Below, piece by piece: positions 24,730 through 32,869 of a stretch of DNA of 34,747 bases. The DNA lies in assembly GCF_008638305.1 (NCBI RefSeq), contig NZ_VTPZ01000004.1:1-34747 (forward strand). Direction: 5' to 3'. The position numbers and the translations under genes were made by a program. The notes beneath the pieces were generated by a model. It saw only the letters and a program-made list of their open reading frames with translations, was not told the origin of the DNA and ran no database searches. Source of the DNA: Pseudomonas profundi (GTDB lineage: Bacteria > Pseudomonadota > Gammaproteobacteria > Pseudomonadales > Pseudomonadaceae). The stretch's first letter is position 1. The number at the start of each line of letters is the position of its first letter.

Positions 24730-25784
24730 ATGGAGCATGGTGGCAACGCGCCGCTCAGAATGTGAATGTGCAAGTTCAGCAGCAGAGCCTGGCGCGTCAA
24801 AGCCAGTTGACCAAGCCGCTGGGTTCGCTGGGCGCGCTTGAAGAACTGGCCGTTACGCTCGCCTCATTGCAGAGTCGTTCGCGCCCGGTGATCGATTACC
24901 TGTGTATTGATATCTTTGCGGGCGACCATGGCGTGGTGGAAGAGGGCGTATCGGCCTTTCCCCAGGCCGTCACTGGCCAGATGCTGCATAATTTCGCCGG
25001 GGGCGGCGCGGCGATTGCTGTGCTTTCCTGCGCTCTGGGCGCTCAGCTGCAGGTTTACGATCTCGGCTTGGCTCAGCCGATTACGTCCACGCCCGGCGTA
25101 ACCCAGCGTCACATCGCGCCCGGCACCGCCAACTTCACCCGTCAGCCGGCCATGACGACTCTGCAATGTCGGCAGGCATTGACTGCCGGCAGGGATGCGC
25201 TGGTTGAGGCGGCCGCCGAAGGATGTGATTTGTATATCGCCGGGGAAATGGGTATCGGCAATACCACCAGCGCCTGCGCCCTGGGCAGCGCACTGCTTGG
25301 CGTTGCGCCGCAGCAACTGGTCGGCGCGGGTACGGGTCTGGACGCAGCAGGCGTGGCGCACAAGCTCAAAGTGATTGAGTGCGGATTGCAATTGCATGCA
25401 CCACAGCTTGCCGATCCGTTCGATGCTTTGGCCAGTCTTGGCGGTTTGGAAATCGCAGCGCTGGTCGGCGCCTATATCGCAGCGTCCCAGTACGGCGTGC
25501 CGGTATTGGTTGATGGCTACATCTGTTCGGTTGCTGCACTGTGTGCGGTGCGGCTTAACCCGTCATGCCGGCCCTGGTTGTTGTTCGCCCATCGCAGTGC
25601 CGAGCCAGGGCATGATGTGGTGCTCGCGGCCCTCGATGCGCGGCCGCTGCTTGACCTGGGCATGCGGCTTGGGGAGGCCAGCGGCGCGGCCGTTGCAGTG
25701 CCACTGCTGCGGTTGGCCTGTAGCCTTCACAATGAGATGGCAACCTTTGCCGAGGCAGCGGTTTGCGCAGGAATTGGGGAATGA
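24726..25784 (+). CDS. cobT: Nicotinate-nucleotide--dimethylbenzimidazole phosphoribosyltransferase
   Basis: This 352-residue enzyme activates the lower ligand to alpha-ribazole phosphate. Family features are [44 protein letters not shown] and the catalytic glutamate in LGEASGAA, which falls at residue 317 as in the Salmonella enzyme. It uses the dimethylbenzimidazole made by bluB upstream. It is coupled to both neighbours by ATGA overlaps. Confidence 0.97.
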   Translation: MNGAWWQRAAQNVNVQVQQQSLARQSQLTKPLGSLGALEELAVTLASLQSRSRPVIDYLCIDIFAGDHGVVEEGVSAFPQAVTGQMLHNFAGGGAAIAVLSCALGAQLQVYDLGLAQPITSTPGVTQRHIAPGTANFTRQPAMTTLQCRQALTAGRDALVEAAAEGCDLYIAGEMGIGNTTSACALGSALLGVAPQQLVGAGTGLDAAGVAHKLKVIECGLQLHAPQLADPFDALASLGGLEIAALVGAYIAASQYGVPVLVDGYICSVAALCAVRLNPSCRPWLLFAHRSAEPGHDVVLAALDARPLLDLGMRLGEASGAAVAVPLLRLACSLHNEMATFAEAAVCAGIGE

Positions 25785-26320
25785 TTGTTGATCTGCTGCG
25801 CCACGGTGAAACCGAATTCGGCGGCGGTTTCCGTGGCAGTCTGGATGATGCGCTGACCGAGTCCGGTTGGGGGCAGATGCGCCAGGCGGTGTGCGCAAAC
25901 TTCGAGTGGGATCTGATCGTCACCTCTCCCTTGCAACGTTGTGCACAATTTGCCGCCGAACTGGCGCAGCAACGGGGAGTCGCATTGGAGATTCACGCTG
26001 ACCTGCGCGAGCTGCATTTCGGCGAATGGGAAGGGCAGCACCCGCGGGATCTGATGCTGGATCAAGCTGATTTGCTGGCGCGTTTCTGGGATGATCCCTA
26101 CGCCTTCACACCGCCGGGCGCTGAGCCGGTTAGCGCGTTTCGGCAGCGGGTACTGGCTGCCATGACGAACCTGCAACGTATGCATGCCGGGCGGCGTATC
26201 CTGATTGTCAGCCACGCCGGCGTCATGCGCTTACTGCTTGCCCGGGCGCGGTCCTTGCCCGATCGTGACCTGCTGCAGGTTGAGGTAAGCCACGGCCAGC
26301 TGATTCGCTACGCGTGTTGA
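25781..26320 (+). CDS. Alpha-ribazole phosphatase, histidine phosphatase family
   Basis: This 179-residue protein has the catalytic RHGE motif (7-10) in [22 protein letters not shown], the conserved arginine in [15 protein letters not shown], and the second histidine in IVSHAGVMR. It removes the phosphate from alpha-ribazole phosphate or adenosylcobalamin phosphate. I chose the ATG at 25781, overlapping the cobT stop, over a start 18 bases upstream. This gene is called cobC in enteric bacteria, but that name is already used here for the decarboxylase, so I leave the symbol empty. Its place between cobT and cobS supports the role. Confidence 0.92.
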   Translation: MIVDLLRHGETEFGGGFRGSLDDALTESGWGQMRQAVCANFEWDLIVTSPLQRCAQFAAELAQQRGVALEIHADLRELHFGEWEGQHPRDLMLDQADLLARFWDDPYAFTPPGAEPVSAFRQRVLAAMTNLQRMHAGRRILIVSHAGVMRLLLARARSLPDRDLLQVEVSHGQLIRYAC

Positions 26321-26342
26321 CCAGCATTACGGAGAGTTCTGC

Positions 26343-27083
26343 ATGACCCCAATGATGATAGCCCTGCAATTTCTGACCATCCTGCCGATTCGTCTGCGAC
26401 AGCCGCCGCGGGGGGAAGAGTCGGGCGCCTCGCTGCTCTGGTATCCGGTGGTGGGTCTGGTCATTGGCTTGCTGTTGATTGTGGTGCAGTGGCTGCTCGC
26501 AGACTTGCCGATTACTTTGCAGGCCGCTTTGCTGCTGGGTTTCTGGGTGTTGATCACCGGCGGGCTGCACCTCGACGGTCTGGCCGATACCGTGGACGCC
26601 TGGGTCGGCGGGCGCGGTGATCGCGAGCGCACCCTGGCGATCATGAAGGATCCGAATTGTGGTCCGATGGGAGTGCTGGCGCTACTGCTCACGCTATTGG
26701 TGAAATACGCAGCGCTGATCACCATTATCGAGTCCAATCTCTGGTGGGTGTTACTGGTAGCGCCGTGGATGGGGCGCTGGTTGTTGCCGGCTTTGTTGCA
26801 GACCACTCCCTATGTGCGGCCCGGCGGCCTGGGCGAATCCATTTACGAGCACATGCCGCGCGGCTGGTTGCCGGCGGTGCTCTTTGTGCACGGTTTCGCC
26901 ATGCTGATCATCGGCGGCCTCGCCTGGCTGGTCGTGGTGCTGTTGTTCGCGGTGGGCTACCGCGCTTTGCTCAAACACCGACTCGGTGGCACCACGGGCG
27001 ATACCGCCGGCGCACTGGTGGAGATGGGTGAGGCATTGGCGCTGGTGGCGTTGGTGTGGAGCAACGGCCCCTTCGGCGTATAA
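26343..27083 (+). CDS. cobS: Adenosylcobinamide-GDP ribazoletransferase (cobalamin synthase)
   Basis: This 246-residue inner-membrane enzyme, called CobV in pseudomonads, has several hydrophobic segments. Family motifs are FLTILPI at the start, the metal-binding GGLHLDGLADTVDAW (73-87), RTLAIMKDPNCGPMG, and a C-terminal GGTTGDTAGALVEMGE. It joins adenosylcobinamide-GDP with alpha-ribazole (phosphate) to complete the nucleotide loop. It is the last gene of the operon, 22 bases after the phosphatase. It ends 6 bases before the convergent ABC-transporter gene, with no obvious terminator between. Confidence 0.96.
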   Translation: MTPMMIALQFLTILPIRLRQPPRGEESGASLLWYPVVGLVIGLLLIVVQWLLADLPITLQAALLLGFWVLITGGLHLDGLADTVDAWVGGRGDRERTLAIMKDPNCGPMGVLALLLTLLVKYAALITIIESNLWWVLLVAPWMGRWLLPALLQTTPYVRPGGLGESIYEHMPRGWLPAVLFVHGFAMLIIGGLAWLVVVLLFAVGYRALLKHRLGGTTGDTAGALVEMGEALALVALVWSNGPFGV

Positions 27084-27089
27084 CAGGCG

Positions 27090-27893
27090 TTACGCCCGGC
27101 GTACACCGGCAAGAATCGGCGTTCCGGTAACCGGGTCGGCCAGCAGCGTACACTCCACGCCATAGAGCTCCCGGATCAGTTCAGGCGTGATGATTCGATC
27201 CGGTGGCCCCTGTGCGATAACGCGCCCGGCATGCATCGCGACCAGGTTGTCAGCAAAGCGACAGGCGCTGGCCAGATCGTGCACCACCATGATCACGGTC
27301 GTACCGGTGTGGGCTTGCCGGCGGATCAGCTCGAACACTTCGAGTTGATGGCCGAGATCCAGCGCGGAGGTCGGTTCGTCCAGCAACAGAAGGGGCGTCT
27401 GCTGGGCGATGGCCATGGCGATCCAGGCGCGCTGCCTCTGGCCGCCGGACATTGAATCCAGTGAACGCTGTGCCAGTTGCTGCAGGTCGGCAACGGCTAG
27501 TGCATGCGCAACGATATCGCGATCTTCATCAGACCATTGGCGCAGCCAGCCCTGGTGCGGTTGCCGGCCAAAGCGTATCAGCTCACTGACGGTCATGCCC
27601 TCCGGCGCCTGCGTATCCTGCGGCAGGAGCGCGACCCGCCGGGCCACTTCCCGGGTTGGCAAGCGGTGAATATCCTTGCCGTCGAGCAGTACGGCGCCGC
27701 CGCGCGGCGCATGCAGCCGGGCCAGACCTGCCAGCAAGGTGGATTTGCCGCAGCCATTGGGGCCAACAATGGCGGTAACCTGCGCATCGGGGAAGCACAG
27801 ATTCATGTCCTCGATAATCGATGCGTCGCCATAGGCCAGATGCAACCCGCGCGTTCGCAACCGTGCGGCTGGTACAGCGTGCTCTTCGCTCAT
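27090..27893 (-). CDS. ATPase subunit of an iron-siderophore-type ABC importer (FecE/FepC-like)
   Basis: This 267-residue cytosolic ATPase has Walker A GPNGCGKST (44-52), the signature SMSGGQRQRAW (about 147-157) and Walker B LLLLDEPTSALD (about 168-179), with the switch histidine in VVHDLASACRFADN. The 80-120 region (VALLPQDTQAPEGMTVSELIRFGRQPHQ cut short here: QDTQAPEGMTVSELI) is of the siderophore-importer type. It is last in the operon; its ATG overlaps the second permease stop. BtuD-like B12 ATPases share the fold, but the whole operon looks more like an iron system. Confidence 0.9.
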   Translation of the reverse strand: MSEEHAVPAARLRTRGLHLAYGDASIIEDMNLCFPDAQVTAIVGPNGCGKSTLLAGLARLHAPRGGAVLLDGKDIHRLPTREVARRVALLPQDTQAPEGMTVSELIRFGRQPHQGWLRQWSDEDRDIVAHALAVADLQQLAQRSLDSMSGGQRQRAWIAMAIAQQTPLLLLDEPTSALDLGHQLEVFELIRRQAHTGTTVIMVVHDLASACRFADNLVAMHAGRVIAQGPPDRIITPELIRELYGVECTLLADPVTGTPILAGVRRA

Positions 27894-28990
27894 GGCGTCA
27901 TCCTCTCGCTACGCAGCAAAATCCAAAGAAGGTAGGGCCCGCCTATGACCGCGACGATGATACCCACCGGAACTTCAAGCGGGGGCATCAGCATGCGGCC
28001 GACCAGGTCCGAGAGAATCATCAATAGCGCACCGGCCAGCGCAGAGCCAAACAGTGGCACGCCACGCCCCGACAGCTGACGGGCTATTTCCGGCCCCATC
28101 AGGCCGACCAATCCCACCGGCCCGGCCACAGTGACTGCTAGCGCGGTCAGCCCCACCGCCAGGAAAAGAGCCAGAAAGCGGATGCGGCCGACTTTCAAGC
28201 CCAGGCTGATGGCGACAGGATCCGCAAAGCGCAGCACCGCCAGCGAGCGAACCAGGCCCATCCCGGCAGGAACGCCAATCAACAGTCCTATGGCTAGGGT
28301 GGTTACTGCGCCGGCAGGGCGCGCATTGAGCGTGCCGACGGTCCAGGGGAAGGCTGCGTTGGCCACATCGATCGCGACCCGTGCCAACATTAATTGGGTG
28401 AGCGAGCCAAACACGGCCCCCACGCCGATACCGATAACAATGAAGCGATAGCCGCGCGTGCCCGCCCCGCCGGCCAGACCGAAGGTCAGCGCAGTGGCGG
28501 TGGCTCCACCGATCAACGCCATTGCCGGCGGCGCCAGGCTCACGGTCATGCCAACAACCGAGGCGACGGCGAAGGCGGTTGCGCCGTTATCTATCCCTAT
28601 GATCCCCGGTGTAGCCAGACGGTTGCGCGCCAGTGATTGCATCAGGCAGCCGCCCATGGCGAACGCAGCGCCAGCCAGCAAACCTGCGACCAGGCGCGGC
28701 AGGCGTAATTGGCTGACCATGAAGTTGGCCATCGCTGGCCCTTCACCGAACACGCCCGCAAGCGCCTCGCCGGGTGAAAGTGTCACGGTGCCCAGGCAGA
28801 GCGACAGGATCGAGGTGATTACCAGCAGACCAATGAGCAACAAAGAAGCAAGGGTGGCCCGTCGATCGATCAGGACGCTGCGCTTGCCCGGCAATCTGAG
28901 CAGCCATGTACCGTCTGGAGCCATTGGGGCACTGACCGGTACGCGGTTGAATGCGAGGGCGTGGTCGACTCCGTGCATGCGGATACTCAC
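27890..28990 (-). CDS. Permease subunit 2 of the iron-siderophore-type ABC importer (FecD/FepG-like)
   Basis: This 366-residue inner-membrane FecCD-family permease has about nine or ten hydrophobic segments. Typical features are RLPRLVAGLLAGAAFAMGG, LMQSLARNRLATPGIIGI, and AGPVGLVGLMGPEIARQL followed by ILSDLVGRML. I chose the GTG at 28990 because it overlaps the stop of permease 1 (GTGA). An ATG at 28978 is an alternative. The open frame upstream of 28990 is a shadow of permease 1. The N-terminal cytoplasmic tail of about 40 residues is longer than usual. Confidence 0.9.
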   Translation of the reverse strand: MSIRMHGVDHALAFNRVPVSAPMAPDGTWLLRLPGKRSVLIDRRATLASLLLIGLLVITSILSLCLGTVTLSPGEALAGVFGEGPAMANFMVSQLRLPRLVAGLLAGAAFAMGGCLMQSLARNRLATPGIIGIDNGATAFAVASVVGMTVSLAPPAMALIGGATATALTFGLAGGAGTRGYRFIVIGIGVGAVFGSLTQLMLARVAIDVANAAFPWTVGTLNARPAGAVTTLAIGLLIGVPAGMGLVRSLAVLRFADPVAISLGLKVGRIRFLALFLAVGLTALAVTVAGPVGLVGLMGPEIARQLSGRGVPLFGSALAGALLMILSDLVGRMLMPPLEVPVGIIVAVIGGPYLLWILLRSERMTP

Positions 28991-30000
28991 AGGCTTGGTA
29001 AGCGGTTGGCGCGCACTACCGCGACCAGTACCGGAGCGCCAAGCATGGCTGTAAGCACCCCGAGGGGTAATTCGGACGGCTGCACCACGACCCGCGATAG
29101 TATGTCGGCACCGATAACAGTCAACGGCCCCAGCGGCAGGCACAGCCACAGCGCACGGCGGATATCCGACCCGGCCAGAGCACGTGCAGCAAAGGGGACC
29201 ACCAGGCCGATGAAGGCGATAGGTCCGGCCACGGCGGTGGTCGCACCGACCAGTAGCGCAACGGCAACCACTACCGTCAGGCGTACCAGTTCCGGTCGAT
29301 GCCCCAGCCCCACTGCGGTTCGCTCGCCCAGCGCCAGCGCCGCCAGTGACCTGATTACCAGGAGGATCAGCACGGCGGCCAGGGCCATGGACGGAAGTAT
29401 CGCTGTGACCTGATCCATACTGCGGCCGGCAATGCTACCGACCAGCCAGAAGCGAATTTCATCAGCGGTGCGCTGGTCAAGCAACAGCAACAACGAGGTA
29501 AGCGCGAATAGCAAGCCGGAGAAAGCCGCGCCGGCGAGGACCAGACGGATCGGATCACTGCCAACGCCGCGGGTCCGCGCTGCTGCCAGCACACATAGAC
29601 AACCGGCCAGGGCGCCCAGCTGCGCGACCGAAATACGCAGGGTCGTGGCGCTGGAGCCGAGTGCAATGGCTATCGCCACGGCCAGGCCGCTGCCGGCACT
29701 GACGCCCAACAGACCAGGCTCCGCCAGCGGATTGCGCGTCACCGCCTGCAATAACGCACCGGCAACACCCAGCGCGGCACCGGCGGCCAACCCCATCAGC
29801 ATGCGTGGCAGGCGCAATTCGTAGACTACGAACCGCGCTTCCTCGTTGCTGCTCTGGCCGAGCAGCGTCGCCAGTGCGAGATCAGCGCCTGTATTGCCGG
29901 CGCCGATCAACAGACTCGCCAGACAGACAATGGCAAGTGCAATGCCGGCGCCACAGAAAGTGACGCCAAGACCGGCTCGCGTTGATCCTGCGTTGGTCAC
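28987..30000 (-). CDS. Permease subunit 1 of the iron-siderophore-type ABC importer (FecC/FepD-like)
   Basis: This 337-residue FecCD-family inner-membrane permease has RLPRMLMGLAAGAALGVAG, LLQAVTRNPLAEPGLLGVSAG and GPIAFIGLVVPFAARALAG. The last is the loop that contacts the ATPase. It pairs with the next gene to form the translocation channel. It starts 11 bases after the binding-protein gene and overlaps the second permease by 4 bases, so the four transporter genes form one transcript. Confidence 0.92.
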   Translation of the reverse strand: MTNAGSTRAGLGVTFCGAGIALAIVCLASLLIGAGNTGADLALATLLGQSSNEEARFVVYELRLPRMLMGLAAGAALGVAGALLQAVTRNPLAEPGLLGVSAGSGLAVAIAIALGSSATTLRISVAQLGALAGCLCVLAAARTRGVGSDPIRLVLAGAAFSGLLFALTSLLLLLDQRTADEIRFWLVGSIAGRSMDQVTAILPSMALAAVLILLVIRSLAALALGERTAVGLGHRPELVRLTVVVAVALLVGATTAVAGPIAFIGLVVPFAARALAGSDIRRALWLCLPLGPLTVIGADILSRVVVQPSELPLGVLTAMLGAPVLVAVVRANRLPSL

Positions 30001-30011
30001 CTGATCTTGCC

Positions 30012-30965
30012 CTATTGCTGTATCACGGACTCGATGCCGTCAAGCACCGCCTGGGCTGCAAGCGGACCTGAAGCACTCGTCCACAGCTGGCCATCCACCG
30101 GGATCACGCGGTCGCGCTGCACGACATCAAGACGAGAAAAGGCCGATGACTTGCGCGCGGCGTCGAGGGTTGCCCGGCCTTCTTCGTTCAGCGTCGCCAG
30201 AAACATCCAGTCGCCGTCAACGCGGGAAAGGTTTTCCAGACTTAGCAAGTCGCTGTGAGGGCGTTCGCCGTTGACCAGCCCGCCATCTTCGACCTCGAAC
30301 CCTGCCGCGCTGAGCAACCCGGTGGTGAACAGCTGCGAAGACATTACCAGCGCACCCTGCGGCATCCAGCGCACCAGATAGGCGCTGCGATCGTTTTCGG
30401 CGTAGCGCGAATGCATGCTTTCGGCAAGCTGTTCCGTGCGGCCTTCTACGGCCTCAATTGCCTGCTCTATCGAGGCTTCGCGGTCCAGTGCCTTGGCAAA
30501 CAACCGGGCTTCCTGTTTCCAGTTGTCCGTTTTCCAGCCTGCCATCGGCGGAACGATGACAGGCGCCAGGCCCGACAGCAATTCGTACTGTTCTTTCGAC
30601 AGCTGCGGTGAGGCCAGAATCAGATCAGGCTGTTGCGCCACGACGGCTTCAAGATTTAACTCTCGAGAGGTGCCGACTATTGCGACGTCCTTGGCCTTAT
30701 CCTGAAGATAGGCGGCAACTCCGGTGCCGCCACGTGTGGCTATGGTTCCCAGTGGGGTGATCCCGGCAGTCAGGGCAGTATCCAGGGCACCTTCATAGAG
30801 GGTGACAACGCGCTCGGGCTGGCCATCGACCGCGACCTCGCCATAAGCAGTTTCCAGTGTGCGCGGTGCGGCAGTGGCATGGGAAGCGAACAGGATGCCT
30901 GCGGTAATAGCGAAGGCGGTGAGCCAGTGGCTTGAAAAGATGCGCGTGGCTGAAGCAGTGTTCAT
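30012..30965 (-). CDS. Periplasmic binding protein of the iron-siderophore-type ABC importer (FecB-like)
   Basis: This 317-residue protein has a signal peptide (about 1-32, cut near ATAA-PRTLE; not an obvious lipobox). The type III binding-protein fold is shown by GEVAVDGQPERVVTLYEGALDTALTAG, VGTSRELNLEAVVAQQPDLIL and RVIPVDGQLW near the end. The form with VAVPxxPxRVV-like and EALVALxPDLI-like segments is that of iron-siderophore or iron-dicitrate binding proteins. AAGG lies about 12 bases before the ATG. Its ligand is unknown; no TonB receptor for a siderophore is in the window. Confidence 0.88.
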   Translation of the reverse strand: MNTASATRIFSSHWLTAFAITAGILFASHATAAPRTLETAYGEVAVDGQPERVVTLYEGALDTALTAGITPLGTIATRGGTGVAAYLQDKAKDVAIVGTSRELNLEAVVAQQPDLILASPQLSKEQYELLSGLAPVIVPPMAGWKTDNWKQEARLFAKALDREASIEQAIEAVEGRTEQLAESMHSRYAENDRSAYLVRWMPQGALVMSSQLFTTGLLSAAGFEVEDGGLVNGERPHSDLLSLENLSRVDGDWMFLATLNEEGRATLDAARKSSAFSRLDVVQRDRVIPVDGQLWTSASGPLAAQAVLDGIESVIQQ

Positions 30966-31004
30966 TGGGTTTTTGCCTTGTAGTGCGTTGAGTATGAATG
31001 CAGC

Positions 31005-31292
31005 TCAGGCCTGACGATGCCACTGAACGACTAGCGTTTCCTTTGAGCCGAAGCGCACCAGGTGATCGGCCAGAACCTGCTCGGTCTTGGCCAAGGCTTC
31101 CATGTCGTCTGCTTCGGCCGTGATTCGCAGCTGCCCGTCAGTTGCTTCGAGCAGCCCCCGGCCGAAAGGAAATTTGATATCGCCGCACTCATCATCAAAG
31201 CTCACCTCGATCTTGTGACTGAAATGACGACACAGCTTCTTGAGATTGACACTGGGGGAATCGGTGCTGACTTCGCTGATAGAACGGTGCAT
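31005..31292 (-). CDS. DUF2218-family small protein
   Basis: This 95-residue soluble protein fits the DUF2218 pattern: an N-terminal part with LKKLCRHFSHKIEV, then GDIKFPFGRGLLEATDGQLRITAEADD, and a helix with ALAKTEQVLADHLVRFG. I chose the ATG at 31292 because AAGGAG lies 8 to 13 bases before it; a start 30 bases upstream has no such site. DUF2218 genes often lie next to siderophore uptake or utilisation genes. Here it leads the transporter operon and is 39 bases upstream of the binding protein. The function is unknown; a role in cytosolic iron release or siderophore handling is only suggested by context. Confidence 0.85.
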   Translation of the reverse strand: MHRSISEVSTDSPSVNLKKLCRHFSHKIEVSFDDECGDIKFPFGRGLLEATDGQLRITAEADDMEALAKTEQVLADHLVRFGSKETLVVQWHRQA

Positions 31293-31613
31293 GGGCAGTC
31301 TCCTTGAGGGTACGGCATGCATTGGGGATCTTGCCGGACCTCGTGCGGCCTGAGCTTCGACTGTTGCGATGCAGTCCCGAAGACGCCCGGAGTGTGCATC
31401 GGGAACAAGGGGGCTTACCAGCTAAGGCCGCAGTAGTCAGGCACGACGACAAGTATGCGAACGGCTCTGAAGCTGAGAATGATAACGCTTCCTATTCGTT
31501 TCAGGCAATGTCGTTCTGTGGAACAGCGCGTTCGGCAGATGGCCTCGCGCGTTCGGAAGGGGTTTCGTTAACCTCTGTGGACCGAGCCCGATCGAGGTCG
31601 TCGGTGCGGGGAT
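31293..31613. other. Promoter region of the DUF2218-ABC operon
   Basis: No gene is recognisable. It contains the Fur-box-like sequence at 31475-31493 and, between that and DUF2218, a leader of about 180 bases. The right side is the 3' flank of the GH5 gene. I found no clear terminator. Confidence 0.55.
31475..31493. promoter_or_regulatory. Fur-box-like site
   Basis: GAGAATGATAACGCTTCCT matches the 19-bp Fur consensus at 12 positions; the left half, GAGAATGATAA, is nearly perfect. It lies about 180 bases before the DUF2218 start, in the only plausible promoter region of the iron transporter operon. A CATACT hexamer on the minus strand about 20 bases further down could be the -10 element. Confidence 0.6.
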
Positions 31614-32750
31614 TCAGGGCGGTGGACCATAGACTGAACAGTCGCCTTCCCCCACGTAATCGGACAGTACTTCCCACTGGGGTTGGCCTTCTCCGTCAGG
31701 CCCCGGCTCGACCAACAGGGGATAGTCGTCTCTCCACTGGTGTCCAGCCGCCCAGTAAGCCATCGGTATGCACTGCTCCTGCAGATAGGCGAGCAGGTTA
31801 TCCATGCCCTCCAGCCAGCGCGGGTCATCGCCGGGCACACCGAACTCACCGATATGTCCACGCCGGTAATTCTTCCTGAGCCATTCGACAAACGCGGAGG
31901 CACGGCGAACACCGGTCATCGGATCGAATGCGTCGCCGGGTGGATTGGGGTAGGTTCCCCTGCTGCCCTCGTCGAGGTAAAGGTGCGCGGAAAAGATCAA
32001 ATAGTCGGCGGGATCCTCCAGGTCTAGCAGATCGTTGCCATATGTAGGCCAGTTCGTGGCGCTGGAACTGCCTGCAGACTCGATGAAGATTGGCCGTAGC
32101 ATGTCATAGCGGCGAATGCCGTTTATCGCCGCCTGCGCCGCAGTCGGCCAGGTCTGGATGCCGGCGGGCTCGTTCATGATGTCGTAGCCGTACAACGCCG
32201 TGCGGTCCCGCCAGCGCAATGCCACGCGCTCCAGTAGATTCTGATAATCCTCATAGGGTACTTCCGGGCTGCCGATCAGATTGCCGCGGTAACGCCCATA
32301 GTCATGAATATCCAGAATGACATCGATCTGGGCGTTCGCCGCCTGGCTCAGCATGTTGTCAATGAGGCCTGCATAGGTAGGATCGAAATCGTCACCGAGT
32401 ACCGGTTGCAGCCGTTCCCAGCGAATCGGGAAGCGCACGCTGCGAATTCCCCGGTCCCGCCATTGCTGGAAATATCCCGGCGGTGGGAAGAAGTAGTGAG
32501 TGCCATGGATGCCCGGCAGGACACCGGGCGTAAACTCCGCGCCGGCGACGTTCATGCCGACCAAATCAAGGGTGCCTGTTCCTTGCTCCGGAGGCAGTTC
32601 GGGGCCGGGGTTCGTTCCGGGAGGAGCGGGAGCAGCACTGCTGCCGCCACCTCCGCCACCTCCGCCCCCGCCGCCGCAGCCTTGGAGGATTAACAGGACG
32701 AACATCAGATAGAACAATCCAGCGAAACTGGCGGAGCGGCATACCGGCAT
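31614..32750 (-). CDS. GH5-type glycoside hydrolase lipoprotein with poly-glycine linker
   Basis: This 378-residue protein begins with a lipoprotein signal (lipobox LQGC, C25). Eleven glycines follow directly, then a Ser/Pro/Gly-rich linker to about residue 58. The catalytic domain (about 60-370) has the cellulase-family features VRFPIRWERLQP, LDIHDYGRYRG, the acid/base E194 in YDIMNEPAG, FSAHLYLD, and the nucleophile E302 in GHIGEFGVPGDD. It probably cleaves a beta-linked glucan or a similar polysaccharide outside the inner membrane. The lipid anchor suggests a place on the outer membrane. It is monocistronic, and a promoter must lie in 32751-32869. The exact substrate is unknown. Confidence 0.87.
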   Translation of the reverse strand: MPVCRSASFAGLFYLMFVLLILQGCGGGGGGGGGGGSSAAPAPPGTNPGPELPPEQGTGTLDLVGMNVAGAEFTPGVLPGIHGTHYFFPPPGYFQQWRDRGIRSVRFPIRWERLQPVLGDDFDPTYAGLIDNMLSQAANAQIDVILDIHDYGRYRGNLIGSPEVPYEDYQNLLERVALRWRDRTALYGYDIMNEPAGIQTWPTAAQAAINGIRRYDMLRPIFIESAGSSSATNWPTYGNDLLDLEDPADYLIFSAHLYLDEGSRGTYPNPPGDAFDPMTGVRRASAFVEWLRKNYRRGHIGEFGVPGDDPRWLEGMDNLLAYLQEQCIPMAYWAAGHQWRDDYPLLVEPGPDGEGQPQWEVLSDYVGEGDCSVYGPPP

Positions 32751-32869
32751 AACAATGTCGTCCTTCGGTGGTTACGCTTAGTTTCCGACGTTGACCATCA
32801 CGAAACGTTCCATCCAAAGGACGTGCCAGCATTGTCAATCTGCCAGCTTGAATCAGTGATTGTGACAGC

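Noticed and set aside
27090..30965. The ABC importer read as BtuFCD for vitamin B12
   Set aside because: It follows the cob genes, but it is on the other strand, has no riboswitch, follows a DUF2218 gene and a Fur-like box, and its subunits look more like iron-siderophore importers. B12 transport is not excluded by sequence alone.
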